Of a DNA stretch of 64,000 nucleotides, positions 55,212 to 63,007 are shown one piece after another (position 1 is the first letter of the stretch; each line of letters opens with the position of its first letter). Position numbers and translations under genes: made by a program. Where the stretch lies: positions 248,001 to 312,000 of the forward strand of contig NZ_BMUT01000011.1 of assembly GCF_014650335.1 (NCBI RefSeq). Reading direction: 5' to 3'. The notes under the pieces are model-generated. The model was not told where the DNA came from, did not search any database, and saw nothing but the letters and a program-made list of their open reading frames with translations. Origin of the DNA: Streptomyces hiroshimensis. GTDB lineage: Bacteria > Actinomycetota > Actinomycetes > Streptomycetales > Streptomycetaceae.

Positions 55212-55229
55212 CGCCGGCCTCAGCCGGCG
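55212..55229. terminator. Short hairpin between convergent genes
   Basis: CGCCGGC-CTCA-GCCGGCG, perfect 7-bp stem. The phzF-like stop codon (55220-55222) lies in the loop. It would act mainly on transcripts from the left. Confidence 0.45.
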
Positions 55230-56083
55230 ACCGGCACGGCGTGCCCCGTCACCCGCACCCGCGCGTCCGCCGGGTCGATCGCGACGAGCAGATCGCTGGG
55301 GCGGCCCATGTCCTCGCCCTGGCGGATGCGGATCGTGGTGGCCTCGCCGATCGCCCGCAGGTAGCCGCCGAACGCGGCCGCGGCCGCCCCGGTGGCCGGG
55401 TCCTCCACGACGCCGCCCACGGGGAAGGGGTCGCGCGCATGGAACAGCCGCCCGTCCTCCCGCCACACCAGCTGCACGGTGGTCCAGCCGTACGACCGCA
55501 TCACGTCGCCGAGCGCGTCGAAGTCGTAGGAGAGGGAGGCCAGCCGGGCGCGGGTGGCGGCGGCGAGCACGAGGTGATGGTTTCCGCCGAAGGCGACGTG
55601 CGGCGGCAGCGCCGGGTCCAGCTCCTCGCGGGTCCAGCCCAGGGCGGCCAGCGCGGCGTCCGCCTCGGCGTCCTCGGCGGGGCGGGAGTGCGTGGGCGCG
55701 CTGGTGAGGGTCGCCCGCCCCACGCGGTCCGCGCCGGTCTCCGTGGCGACCCCGATCTCGCCCACGGGCGTGTCGAAGAGCAGCTCGCCGGGGCCGATGC
55801 GGCCGGCCAGGGCGACCGCGGTCGCGACGGTGGCGTGGCCGCAGAACGCGACCTCCGCGAGCGGGCTGAAGTAGCGCAGCCGGAAACGGCGTGACGCCGC
55901 GTCCCCGGCGGTGATGAACGCCGTCTCGGAGTAGCCGACTTCGGCGGCGATCGCGAGCATCTCCTCCTCGCCGAGGCGGGCGGCGTCGAGGACGACTCCC
56001 GCGGGGTTCCCGCCGGAGGGGTCGGAGGTGAAGGCCGTGTAGCGCAGGATCTCGGTGGCAGCAGCGGTGCTCTTGGTGGTCAT
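55220..56083 (-). CDS. PhzF-family isomerase-like protein
   Basis: A 287-residue member of the PhzF/diaminopimelate epimerase-like fold. The catalytic acid E53 is present in EVGYSETAFI, with GGNPAGVVL, FCGHATVATAVAL and EDPATGAAAAAFGGYL completing the family signature. PhzF enzymes isomerise a dihydroanthranilate in phenazine synthesis, but most members outside phenazine clusters have other, unknown substrates; no phenazine gene is here. ATG at 56083 follows GTGAGG. Divergent from a LysR regulator. Confidence 0.9.
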   Translation of the reverse strand: MTTKSTAAATEILRYTAFTSDPSGGNPAGVVLDAARLGEEEMLAIAAEVGYSETAFITAGDAASRRFRLRYFSPLAEVAFCGHATVATAVALAGRIGPGELLFDTPVGEIGVATETGADRVGRATLTSAPTHSRPAEDAEADAALAALGWTREELDPALPPHVAFGGNHHLVLAAATRARLASLSYDFDALGDVMRSYGWTTVQLVWREDGRLFHARDPFPVGGVVEDPATGAAAAAFGGYLRAIGEATTIRIRQGEDMGRPSDLLVAIDPADARVRVTGHAVPVAG

Positions 56084-56107
56084 GGGCCTCACTCTCCCGC
56101 AGGCCAC

Positions 56108-56126
56108 CCATCATGACCAACGATGG
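56108..56126. promoter_or_regulatory. Candidate LysR binding site between phzF-like and lysR genes
   Basis: Inverted repeat CCATC-N9-GATGG, overlapping a T-N11-A type arrangement, in the 92-bp divergent intergenic region. LysR regulators normally bind such a site between themselves and the divergent target. Confidence 0.5.
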
Positions 56127-56175
56127 TTTTTGATCTCTGCGATCGGGAAGCCCGATGGCTCACTAGGATCACCCC

Positions 56176-57078
56176 GTGGACACCCGACTCCTCCGCACCT
56201 TCCTCGCCCTCGCCCGCACCGGGAGCTTCACCGCCGCGGCCGCGGAGCTGCACCTCGCCCAGTCCACCGTCACCGTGCAGATCCGGGCGCTGGAGAAGGA
56301 GCTGGGCACCCGCCTCTTCGACCGGCTGCCCCGGGGCGCGTCCCTCACCGCGGCGGGCCGCCGCCTGATCGAGGAGGCCGAGGCCGTGCTGGACGCCGAG
56401 TCCCGCCTGCGCGCGGCCGTCGCGGCCGAGGGGCCGCCGGCCGGGCGCGTCGTCGTGGGCGCGGGGGAGACCTTGTGCTCGGCCCGCCTGCCCGGCGTCA
56501 TCGCCGCCCTGCGCCGCTCCCACCCCGGCATCGAGGTCGACCTGGCGCCCGTCGGCACCGCCGCCGCCGTGGAAGGACTCCGCACGGGCCGGCTCGACAT
56601 CGCGCTGCTGCTGGAGGAGGACGTCTCCTTCCCCGACATCGCCGCCGAACCCCTCGCCCACGAGCCGCTGGTCCTCCTCTGCGCCCCCGGACACCCCTTC
56701 GCCCGCCGGCCCGCACCCGTCACCTGGGAGGACCTGGCCGGCGAGACCTTCTTCCTCCACGAGCAGGGCTGCTCCTACAGCGACCGCCTCGCCCACCGCC
56801 TCCTCTCCCTCCCCGGCGCGCACCTGCGCCTGACCCGCTTCGGCAGCATCGAGGCCGCCCGGTCCTGCGTGGCGGCGGGGCTCGGCCTGACGCTGCTGCC
56901 GCGCGCCACCGCCGAGGACGCCCTGCGCGAAGGCCGCCTGGCCGCGGTGGCCGGGCCCCCGTTCCCCGATGTGCCCGTCCAGGTGGCACGGCACCGCAGG
57001 CGCTGGGTCTCCCCGGCCGCGCAGGCGGTCGTCGCCGAACTCGCGCGGCACTTCCCGGCCCGGACGGCCGCCTCCTAG
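56176..57078 (+). CDS. LysR-family transcriptional regulator
   Basis: A 300-residue LysR protein. The N-terminal HTH (residues 2-65) reads LLRTFLALARTGSFTAAAAE, LHLAQSTVTVQIRALEKELG, TRLFDRLPRG; the effector domain covers about 90-295 and includes VVVGAGETLCSARLPGV. GTG at 56176. It is divergent from the PhzF-like gene, whose promoter it probably controls with a small-molecule co-inducer. Confidence 0.92.
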   Translation: MDTRLLRTFLALARTGSFTAAAAELHLAQSTVTVQIRALEKELGTRLFDRLPRGASLTAAGRRLIEEAEAVLDAESRLRAAVAAEGPPAGRVVVGAGETLCSARLPGVIAALRRSHPGIEVDLAPVGTAAAVEGLRTGRLDIALLLEEDVSFPDIAAEPLAHEPLVLLCAPGHPFARRPAPVTWEDLAGETFFLHEQGCSYSDRLAHRLLSLPGAHLRLTRFGSIEAARSCVAAGLGLTLLPRATAEDALREGRLAAVAGPPFPDVPVQVARHRRRWVSPAAQAVVAELARHFPARTAAS

Positions 57079-57135
57079 CCGCGCGCGGGCCGCCTCCCGG
57101 AGCGCCTGACCCGGGCGGGCAGGACCGATCGAGGC

Positions 57136-59220
57136 TCAGCGGGGCCGCTCCAGGCCGGCCAGGAGTTTCTCCGGCAGCAGGGGCAGGTCGCGGACCCGTA
57201 CCCCCGTCGCGTGGTGCACCGCGTTCGCGATCGCCGCCGCGGTGCCGACGATGCCGATCTCCCCGATGCCCTTGCTCCCCATGGGGTTGAGCCACGGGTC
57301 GTGCTCGTCGATCCAGTGCGCCTCGATGCCGCGGACGTCCGCGCACGCCGGCACGTGGTACGAGGCGAGGTCCCGTTCGGCGAAGTCGCCGAAGCGGGCG
57401 TCCATCGTGCTGCCCTCCATCAGCGCCATGCCCACGCCCATCGTCATGCCCCCGATGAACTGGCTGCGTCCGGTGCGGGCGTTGAGGACGCGACCGGCGG
57501 CGAAGACGCCCAGCAGGCGGCGCAGACGCACCTCCCCGGTGTCGGTGTCGACCGCGACCTCCGCGAACTGCGCACCGAAGGACGCCTTCGCGTGCGGCGG
57601 GTCGGAGGCGATGTCCTCCCCGGTGTCGGCCGTGGCGGTCAGGCCGTCCGTCGGCAGCGTGCCCCCGCGCTCGTCGATCATCCCGACCAGCGTGCGGCAG
57701 GCCTTGTGCACGGCCCATCCCCACGAGCCGGTGCCGGCGGAGCCCCCGGCGAGCGGCGCGGCCGGCAGCGCACTGCTGCCGATCTCGACGGCGACCAGGT
57801 CCTGCGCGACGCCGAGCGCCTCGGCCGCGATCTGTGCGAGGACGGTCCGGGCGCCCGTGCCGATGTCGGTGGCGTTGACCCGGATCCGGTAGCGGCCCGC
57901 CCCGGTGACCTGTGCCTGTGCCGAGGAGGGCATGAGGTAGACGGGATAGAAGGACGACGCCACCCCCGAGCCGATCAGCAGGCGGCCCTCGGTGCGCGAG
58001 CGGGGCCGGGGGTCGCGCGCGTCCCAGCCGAAGCGGCGCGCCCCTTCGCGCAGGCACTCGACCAGGTGCCGGCTGCTGTACGGCTTTCCGCTGTCCGGGT
58101 AGGTCGCGGTGTCGTTGCGCACCCTCAGCTCGACCGGGTCCACCCCGGCGGCGCAGGCGAGTTCGTCCATCGCGCACTCCAGCGCGTACATCCCCGAGGC
58201 CTCGCCCGGCGCCCGCATCCACGACGGGCTCGGGACGTCGAGCGCGGCGACCCGGTGCGTGGTGCGGCTGTCGAGGGAGACGTACATGGCGCGCGAAGGG
58301 GCCGCCGCCTGCTCCACGAACTCGCGGACGGTGGAGGTCTGGGTGGTGACCTCGTGCGCGAGCGCCGTGATCACGCCGTCCTCGCCCGCGCCGAGCCGCA
58401 TGCGCTGGATGAGCGGCGGCCGGTGCCCGACCACGGCCGCGAGCTGAGCGCGCGGCAGCACGGCCTTGACGGGTCTGCCGGTGTGCCGGGCGGCCATGGC
58501 GGCCAGGACGACCTGCGGGCGGGGCGTGCCCTTGCAGCCGAAGCCGCCGCCCACGTGCTCGGCGACGACCGTGATCCGCTCCTTGTCCATCCCGAACAGG
58601 GCGGCCAGCGTCTCCTGGACGGCCGTCGCGCCCTGGCAGGAGTCGTGGGCGAACAGCCGGCCGTCCTCCCAGCGGGCGGTCGTCGCGTGCGGTTCCATCG
58701 GGTGGTTGTGCAGGCCGGGCAGCGTGTACGTGGCGTCGATGCGGACGGGGGCACGCGCGTAGGCGCCGTCGAAGTCACCGCGCTCGCGGCACGCCGGAAT
58801 GCCCGAGTTGGCCTCCTCGGGGAAGTACAGGCGCGGGTGCTCCGGGGTCAGCACGGCGTCGTGCTCCTCGGGCGCGTACGCGACGCGCACCGCGGCGGCC
58901 ATCGCGCGGGCCGCCTCCGGGGTCTCGGCGACCGCCAGCGCCACGTACCAGCCGCGGTGCGGCACCCGGTCGTTCTGCAGCACGAGCAACGTGCGGTCCT
59001 CCACGTCCTTCAGACGCGGCGCGTTCTCGTGCGTCAGCACGGCCAGGGCACCGGGCTCGGCCATCGCCGCCCCGGTGTCGACCGACAGGACCCGGCCGAG
59101 GGCGACCGTGGCGGGCACCGGCCAGGCGTACGCGGTGCCGGGCGGGGTGTGCTCGGCGGCGTAGCGGGCGGATCCGGTGACCTTCTCGCGGCCTTCGAGC
59201 CGGACGGGATCGGTGCTCAT
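57136..59220 (-). CDS. Molybdenum hydroxylase large subunit (PaoC/YagR-like)
   Basis: A 694-residue molybdopterin-binding subunit of the xanthine dehydrogenase family. Features: VTGSARYAAE near the start, the GGGFGCKG loop, DNA-independent MoCo contacts around PSPSWMRAPGEASG, and the catalytic Glu in GSKGIGEIGIV. Its length fits the periplasmic-type aldehyde oxidoreductases rather than full xanthine dehydrogenases. ATG at 59220 overlaps the FAD subunit stop (ATGA). It is the last gene of a three-gene operon; substrate probably an aldehyde or a heteroaromatic ring. Confidence 0.92.
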   Translation of the reverse strand: MSTDPVRLEGREKVTGSARYAAEHTPPGTAYAWPVPATVALGRVLSVDTGAAMAEPGALAVLTHENAPRLKDVEDRTLLVLQNDRVPHRGWYVALAVAETPEAARAMAAAVRVAYAPEEHDAVLTPEHPRLYFPEEANSGIPACRERGDFDGAYARAPVRIDATYTLPGLHNHPMEPHATTARWEDGRLFAHDSCQGATAVQETLAALFGMDKERITVVAEHVGGGFGCKGTPRPQVVLAAMAARHTGRPVKAVLPRAQLAAVVGHRPPLIQRMRLGAGEDGVITALAHEVTTQTSTVREFVEQAAAPSRAMYVSLDSRTTHRVAALDVPSPSWMRAPGEASGMYALECAMDELACAAGVDPVELRVRNDTATYPDSGKPYSSRHLVECLREGARRFGWDARDPRPRSRTEGRLLIGSGVASSFYPVYLMPSSAQAQVTGAGRYRIRVNATDIGTGARTVLAQIAAEALGVAQDLVAVEIGSSALPAAPLAGGSAGTGSWGWAVHKACRTLVGMIDERGGTLPTDGLTATADTGEDIASDPPHAKASFGAQFAEVAVDTDTGEVRLRRLLGVFAAGRVLNARTGRSQFIGGMTMGVGMALMEGSTMDARFGDFAERDLASYHVPACADVRGIEAHWIDEHDPWLNPMGSKGIGEIGIVGTAAAIANAVHHATGVRVRDLPLLPEKLLAGLERPR

Positions 59221-60218
59221 GAGCCGGTCTCCTCCTCGCCCGGTGCGGCGAGCCCGGCCAGCACCCGCACGGCCAGGTTGCGGGCGAGCCGCACCTTGAA
59301 GGCGTTGTCGCGCAGCGGCTCGGCGGCCGCCAGCTCGGCCTCGGCGGCCTCGGCGAAGGACTCCTCGGTGGCCGGGGCACCCCGCAGCGTGCCCTCCGCG
59401 ACGCGCGCCCGCCAGGGCTTGTGGGCCAGACCGCCGAAGGCCAGGCGCACGTCCGCGACCCGGCCCGCGCGGACGTCGAGCGCCGCGGCGACGGAGGCGA
59501 GCGCGAAGGCGTACGAGGAGCGGTCGCGCGCCTTCCGGTACGCGGACCGGCCCGCGGGAGGGGCCGGCAGCCGGACGGCCAGGACGAGCTCGGCCGGCTC
59601 GACGACCGTGTCGCGCTCGGGCTCGTCCCCGGGAAGGCGGTGGAAGTCGCAGAGCGGGACGGTGCGTTCGCCGCCGGGCCCGCGCAGCTCGACGACCGCG
59701 TCGAGCGCCGCCAGGGCCACGGCCATGTCGGAGGGGTGCGTGGCGACGCACTGCGCCGAGTGGCCCAGCACCGCGAGATCGCGGTGCACTCCTTCGCGGG
59801 CCGGGCAGCCGCTCCCGGGAACCCGCTTGTTGCACGGCTTGCCCACGTCCTGGAAGTACAGGCAGCGGGTGCGCTGGAGGAGGTTGCCGCCCGTGGTGGC
59901 CGTATTGCGGATCTGCCCGGAGGCGCCCGCCAGCACGGCCTGGGACAGGGCGGGGTAGCGCGCCCGCACGGCCGGGTGGGCGGCGAGGTCGCTGTTGCGG
60001 ACGCCGGCCCCGATGCGCAGCCCGCCGTCCGGCGTCTCCTCGATCTCCGTGAGCGGCAGGCGGCTGACGTCCACCAGCAGCCCGGGGGAGGCGACGCCCA
60101 GCTTCATCAGGTCGACCAGGTTGGTGCCGCCGCCGAGGAACATGCCGCCGGGAGAGGCCGCGAGGGCCGCGATCGCCCCGTCCACGTCGTCGGCGCGCGT
60201 GTAGGCGAAGGCCTTCAC
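59217..60218 (-). CDS. Molybdenum hydroxylase FAD subunit with extra Cys cluster (PaoB/YagS-like)
   Basis: A 333-residue FAD-binding subunit. The N-terminal FLGGGTNLVDLMK and TATTGGNLLQRTRC are the FAD-site signatures. Four Cys in RTRCLYFQ, GKPCNKR, GSGCPARE and GHSAQC form the insert that carries an extra [4Fe-4S] cluster in PaoB, absent from ordinary xanthine dehydrogenases. GTG at 60218 overlaps the stop of the iron-sulfur subunit (GTGA). It would pass electrons from the 2Fe-2S clusters to its acceptor. Confidence 0.9.
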   Translation of the reverse strand: MKAFAYTRADDVDGAIAALAASPGGMFLGGGTNLVDLMKLGVASPGLLVDVSRLPLTEIEETPDGGLRIGAGVRNSDLAAHPAVRARYPALSQAVLAGASGQIRNTATTGGNLLQRTRCLYFQDVGKPCNKRVPGSGCPAREGVHRDLAVLGHSAQCVATHPSDMAVALAALDAVVELRGPGGERTVPLCDFHRLPGDEPERDTVVEPAELVLAVRLPAPPAGRSAYRKARDRSSYAFALASVAAALDVRAGRVADVRLAFGGLAHKPWRARVAEGTLRGAPATEESFAEAAEAELAAAEPLRDNAFKVRLARNLAVRVLAGLAAPGEEETGS

Positions 60219-60745
60219 CGCGTCACGTCCCCGATCGCGGCGACGATGTTCACGTAGGCCCCGCAGCGGCACAGATTGCCGCTCATCCGCTCGCGGATCT
60301 CGTCGGGGGAGAGGGGGACGGGCACCCCGGGCGGCCCCGCCGCGAGCGGTGTCACGTGGGAAGGCGCGCCCTCGCCCGCCTCGGCGATCATCCCCACCGC
60401 GGAGCAGATCTGCCCCGGTGTGCAGTAGCCGCACTGGAAGCCGTCGTGTTCGAGGAACGCCGCCTGGAGAGGGTGCAGATCGTCCCCGTCGGCCAGCCCC
60501 TCCACCGTGGTGATCTCCGCGCCGTCGTGGGCGACGGCCAGCAGCAGGCAACTGTTCGCCCGCCGCCCGTCGACGAGCACCGTGCACGCCCCGCACTGCG
60601 CGTGGTCGCACCCCTTCTTGGCCCCGGTGAGCCCCAGGTGCTCGCGCAGGGCGTCGAGCACGGTCGTGCGGTGGTCGAGTTCCCTGCGGTGGGCGACGCC
60701 GTTGACGTGCAGGGTCACGGGGGAGGTGGTCTGCGGTGCGGCCAC
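60215..60745 (-). CDS. Molybdenum hydroxylase 2Fe-2S subunit (PaoA/YagT-like)
   Basis: A 176-residue small subunit with two [2Fe-2S] clusters: the ferredoxin-like set GCDHAQCGACTVLVDG plus a following SC, and the C-terminal CGYCTPGQ...CRCGAY set. Unlike the E. coli PaoA protein it has no Tat signal, starting directly MAAPQTTSPVTLHVNG, so the complex should be cytoplasmic. GTG at 60745 follows GGCGAGG. First gene of the operon; no molybdenum-cofactor insertion chaperone is adjacent. Confidence 0.9.
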   Translation of the reverse strand: MAAPQTTSPVTLHVNGVAHRRELDHRTTVLDALREHLGLTGAKKGCDHAQCGACTVLVDGRRANSCLLLAVAHDGAEITTVEGLADGDDLHPLQAAFLEHDGFQCGYCTPGQICSAVGMIAEAGEGAPSHVTPLAAGPPGVPVPLSPDEIRERMSGNLCRCGAYVNIVAAIGDVTR

Positions 60746-60943
60746 GGTGCCTCGCCTTCAACTGATGTCCCTCCGGCACCGTCACGAGGTCCCCGCTGCG
60801 CCCCCGCGCAAACGCACCGGACCCGCACTGCACCCGTTCGGTGCAGCCCGGCTGCCTCGCGCGGCGCGGGAGTGAGCGGGAATGAAACGATCACGGGCGG
60901 CGGTTCGGACCAGGAGAGTCCGCGACCACCGGAAGGCGCCCGC

Positions 60944-61714
60944 ATGACCAGCTCACCATCCCCCGCCCCGACCCCGACCCCGGCCCCGGCCCCCGCCGCC
61001 CCGCTCGCCGGCCGTGACGTCGTCATCGTCGGCGGCGGCTCGGGCATCGGCCTGGAGGTCGCGCGGCGCGCCGTCGCGGCCGGCGCGCGCGTCGTGCTCG
61101 GCGGGCGGAACGAGGAGAAGCTCGCCGCGGCCGCGCAGTCGCTCGGGGACCGGGCGGGCTGGGCAGCGGTGGACACCACCGACAAGGAGTCGCTGGCCCG
61201 CTTCTTCGACGGCATCGACCGGATCGACCACCTCTTCACCCCGGCCGCCTCCTACCGGGTCGGCCCCATGCGCGAGTTGAGCGACAGCGACGCCGAGAGC
61301 CCCTTCGTGTCCAAGTTCTGGGGCCAGTACCACGCCGTCAAGTACGCGGCCCCGAAGCTGACCGCGGACGCCTCCGTCGTCCTGATGTCCGGCGCCGCGA
61401 GCGTACGCCCCCCGGCAGCCGCCCCCGCCTACGTCGCCTGCAACGCCGCGATCGAGGGGCTGGGGCGCGGGCTCGCCGTGGAGCTCGCGCCCGTGCGCGT
61501 CAACGTCGTCTCGCCCGGCACGGTCGACGGCAACCTGTGGGCGCAGCGCCCGGCCGAGGTGCGCGAGGCGAGCTTCGCGCAGTACGGCAGGGACAGCCTG
61601 CTGCACAGGCCCGGGACGGAGGGCGAGATAGCCGACGCGGTGCTCTTCCTCTTCACGAACACTTTCATGACGGGATCGACGCTCTACCCGGACGGCGGGT
61701 ACGCCCTGCGCTGA
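60944..61714 (+). CDS. SDR-family protein with Asn in place of catalytic Lys
   Basis: A 256-residue short-chain dehydrogenase/reductase-like protein. After a Pro/Ala/Thr tail at the start (PAPTPTPAPAP), the cofactor site IVGGGSGIG and the basic LGGRNEEK are typical for NADP. The active-site block is MSGAASVRPPAAAPAYVACN: Ser and Tyr are present, but the YxxxK lysine is Asn (YVACN). It may be inactive, use a different mechanism, or bind ligand only; subgroups with this change exist. ATG at 60944 with weak ribosome site; terminator at 61722-61755. Confidence 0.85.
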   Translation: MTSSPSPAPTPTPAPAPAAPLAGRDVVIVGGGSGIGLEVARRAVAAGARVVLGGRNEEKLAAAAQSLGDRAGWAAVDTTDKESLARFFDGIDRIDHLFTPAASYRVGPMRELSDSDAESPFVSKFWGQYHAVKYAAPKLTADASVVLMSGAASVRPPAAAPAYVACNAAIEGLGRGLAVELAPVRVNVVSPGTVDGNLWAQRPAEVREASFAQYGRDSLLHRPGTEGEIADAVLFLFTNTFMTGSTLYPDGGYALR

Positions 61715-61721
61715 CCGCGAG

Positions 61722-61755
61722 GGGGCCCCGGGCCGTATTTCCGGCCCGGGGCCCC
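61722..61755. terminator. Hairpin terminator between SDR and VOC genes
   Basis: Perfect 14-bp stem GGGGCCCCGGGCCG (61722-61735) with CGGCCCGGGGCCCC (61742-61755), 6-nt loop. It sits between two convergent genes and can serve both. Confidence 0.85.
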
Positions 61756-61790
61756 GGCGCTCACGCGGTCCTCGGATCCGCTACGGCCCG

Positions 61791-62180
61791 CTACGACCCG
61801 CTGCCGTACGGGCGGGTGAGCACCTCGAGGTAGTGGCCGGACGGGTCGGGGAAGTAGACGCCCCGTCCGCCGTCGTTGTGGTTGATCTCGTTCGGCCGGG
61901 TGCGGTACGGGTCGGCCCAGTACGGCACTCCGGCTTCCTTGATCCGCGCGAAGATGCCGTCGAAGGACTCCTCCGGCACCAGGAACGCGTAGTGCTGCGG
62001 GACGATGTTCTCGGGCTGGTCGCTGGTGGCGAAGTCCAGCGCGACGCCGTTGCCGGTGACGACGGGGACGAACGGCCCCATCTCCGGCGCGACCTCCAGG
62101 CCCAGGACGTGCGCCAGGAACTTGGCGGACTCCTGCTTGTCCCGGGAATGAACGATGGTGTGATTCAGCTCGACTGACAC
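61791..62180 (-). CDS. VOC-superfamily (glyoxalase/dioxygenase-like) protein
   Basis: A 129-residue vicinal-oxygen-chelate protein. The beta-alpha-beta repeats start VELNHTIVHSRDKQESAKFL and contain PQHYAFLVPEESFDGIFARI and the end motif YFPDPSGHYLEVLT with the metal-binding Glu. Likely metal ligands are the His of NHT, His of HYA and Glu of YLEV. Function may be glyoxalase, dioxygenase or drug binding. GTG at 62180 is chosen because GGAGG lies 9 nt upstream; a longer frame upstream is not needed. Confidence 0.88.
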   Translation of the reverse strand: MSVELNHTIVHSRDKQESAKFLAHVLGLEVAPEMGPFVPVVTGNGVALDFATSDQPENIVPQHYAFLVPEESFDGIFARIKEAGVPYWADPYRTRPNEINHNDGGRGVYFPDPSGHYLEVLTRPYGSGS

Positions 62181-62347
62181 GATGCAATGCCTCCACAGGC
62201 ATCTCCCGGACACCGGCCCCGCTCTCACCCGGATGGTGACAGCGACCGGTGCCCGTCAACGACCATAAACGGCCGTCCCGCGAGATGTCATGAGACTTCG
62301 GACCTACTCCGTAGGCCTACTCCGAAGGCCTAGGCCGGAGGCCCGGG

Positions 62348-63007
62348 TCAGTGCCCGCGCGCGATCCACTCCGGCAGGTCCGGGGCCTCGCCGCCGACCG
62401 TCGTGCCGTCCCCGTGGCCCGTGCGCACCACGGTGTCCGGCGGCAGCGACAGCAGCCGCTTGCGGATCGAGTCGATGATGGTGGGGAAGTCCGAGAAGGA
62501 CCGGCCCGTCGCGCCCGGCCCGCCGTGGAAGAGGGTGTCGCCGGTGAAGACCGTACCCAGCGCCGGCGCGTACAGGCAGACGCCGCCGGGGCTGTGGCCG
62601 GGGGTGTGCAGCACCGTCAGCTCGACGCCCGCCACGGACAGCACCCGGCCGTCCGTCAGGTCCCCGTCGGGCGCGGTGTCCGGGTGCGTCTGATCCCACA
62701 GCACCCGGTCGTCCGGGTGGAGCAGGACCGGGGCGCCCGTGCGCGCCGCTAGCTCCGGAGCCGCGTCGATGTGGTCGTTGTGCGCGTGCGTGCACAGGAT
62801 CGCGACGAGCCGGCGGTCGCCCACGGCCTCTGCGATCGCCTCCGCGTCGTGGGCCGCGTCGATGACGACGGCCTCCTGGTCGTCGCCCACGATCCAGACG
62901 TTGTTGTCGACCTCCCAGACGCCGCCGTCCAGGGCGAACACGCCGGTGGTCACCAGGTGCTCGACGCGGGCCTTCCCGCCGTCCGGCGTCGTCTCCGCCG
63001 CGCTCAC
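62348..63007 (-). CDS. Metallo-beta-lactamase-fold hydrolase beside mycothiol dehydrogenase
   Basis: A 219-residue MBL-fold hydrolase with the zinc signature THAHNDHIDAAPEL (HxHxDH), HTPGHSPGG, FTGDTLFHGG and RTGHGDGT. The gene starts GTG at 63007 within the stop of the dehydrogenase (GTGA), so the two are translated together. In actinobacteria such an enzyme next to the mycothiol-dependent formaldehyde dehydrogenase is thought to hydrolyse S-formylmycothiol to formate and mycothiol; that role is inferred from position. Confidence 0.85.
   Translation of the reverse strand: MSAAETTPDGGKARVEHLVTTGVFALDGGVWEVDNNVWIVGDDQEAVVIDAAHDAEAIAEAVGDRRLVAILCTHAHNDHIDAAPELAARTGAPVLLHPDDRVLWDQTHPDTAPDGDLTDGRVLSVAGVELTVLHTPGHSPGGVCLYAPALGTVFTGDTLFHGGPGATGRSFSDFPTIIDSIRKRLLSLPPDTVVRTGHGDGTTVGGEAPDLPEWIARGH

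Noticed and set aside
55220..57078. Phenazine biosynthesis locus because of a PhzF-like gene
   Set aside because: No other phz gene is present and PhzF-like proteins are widespread outside phenazine pathways.
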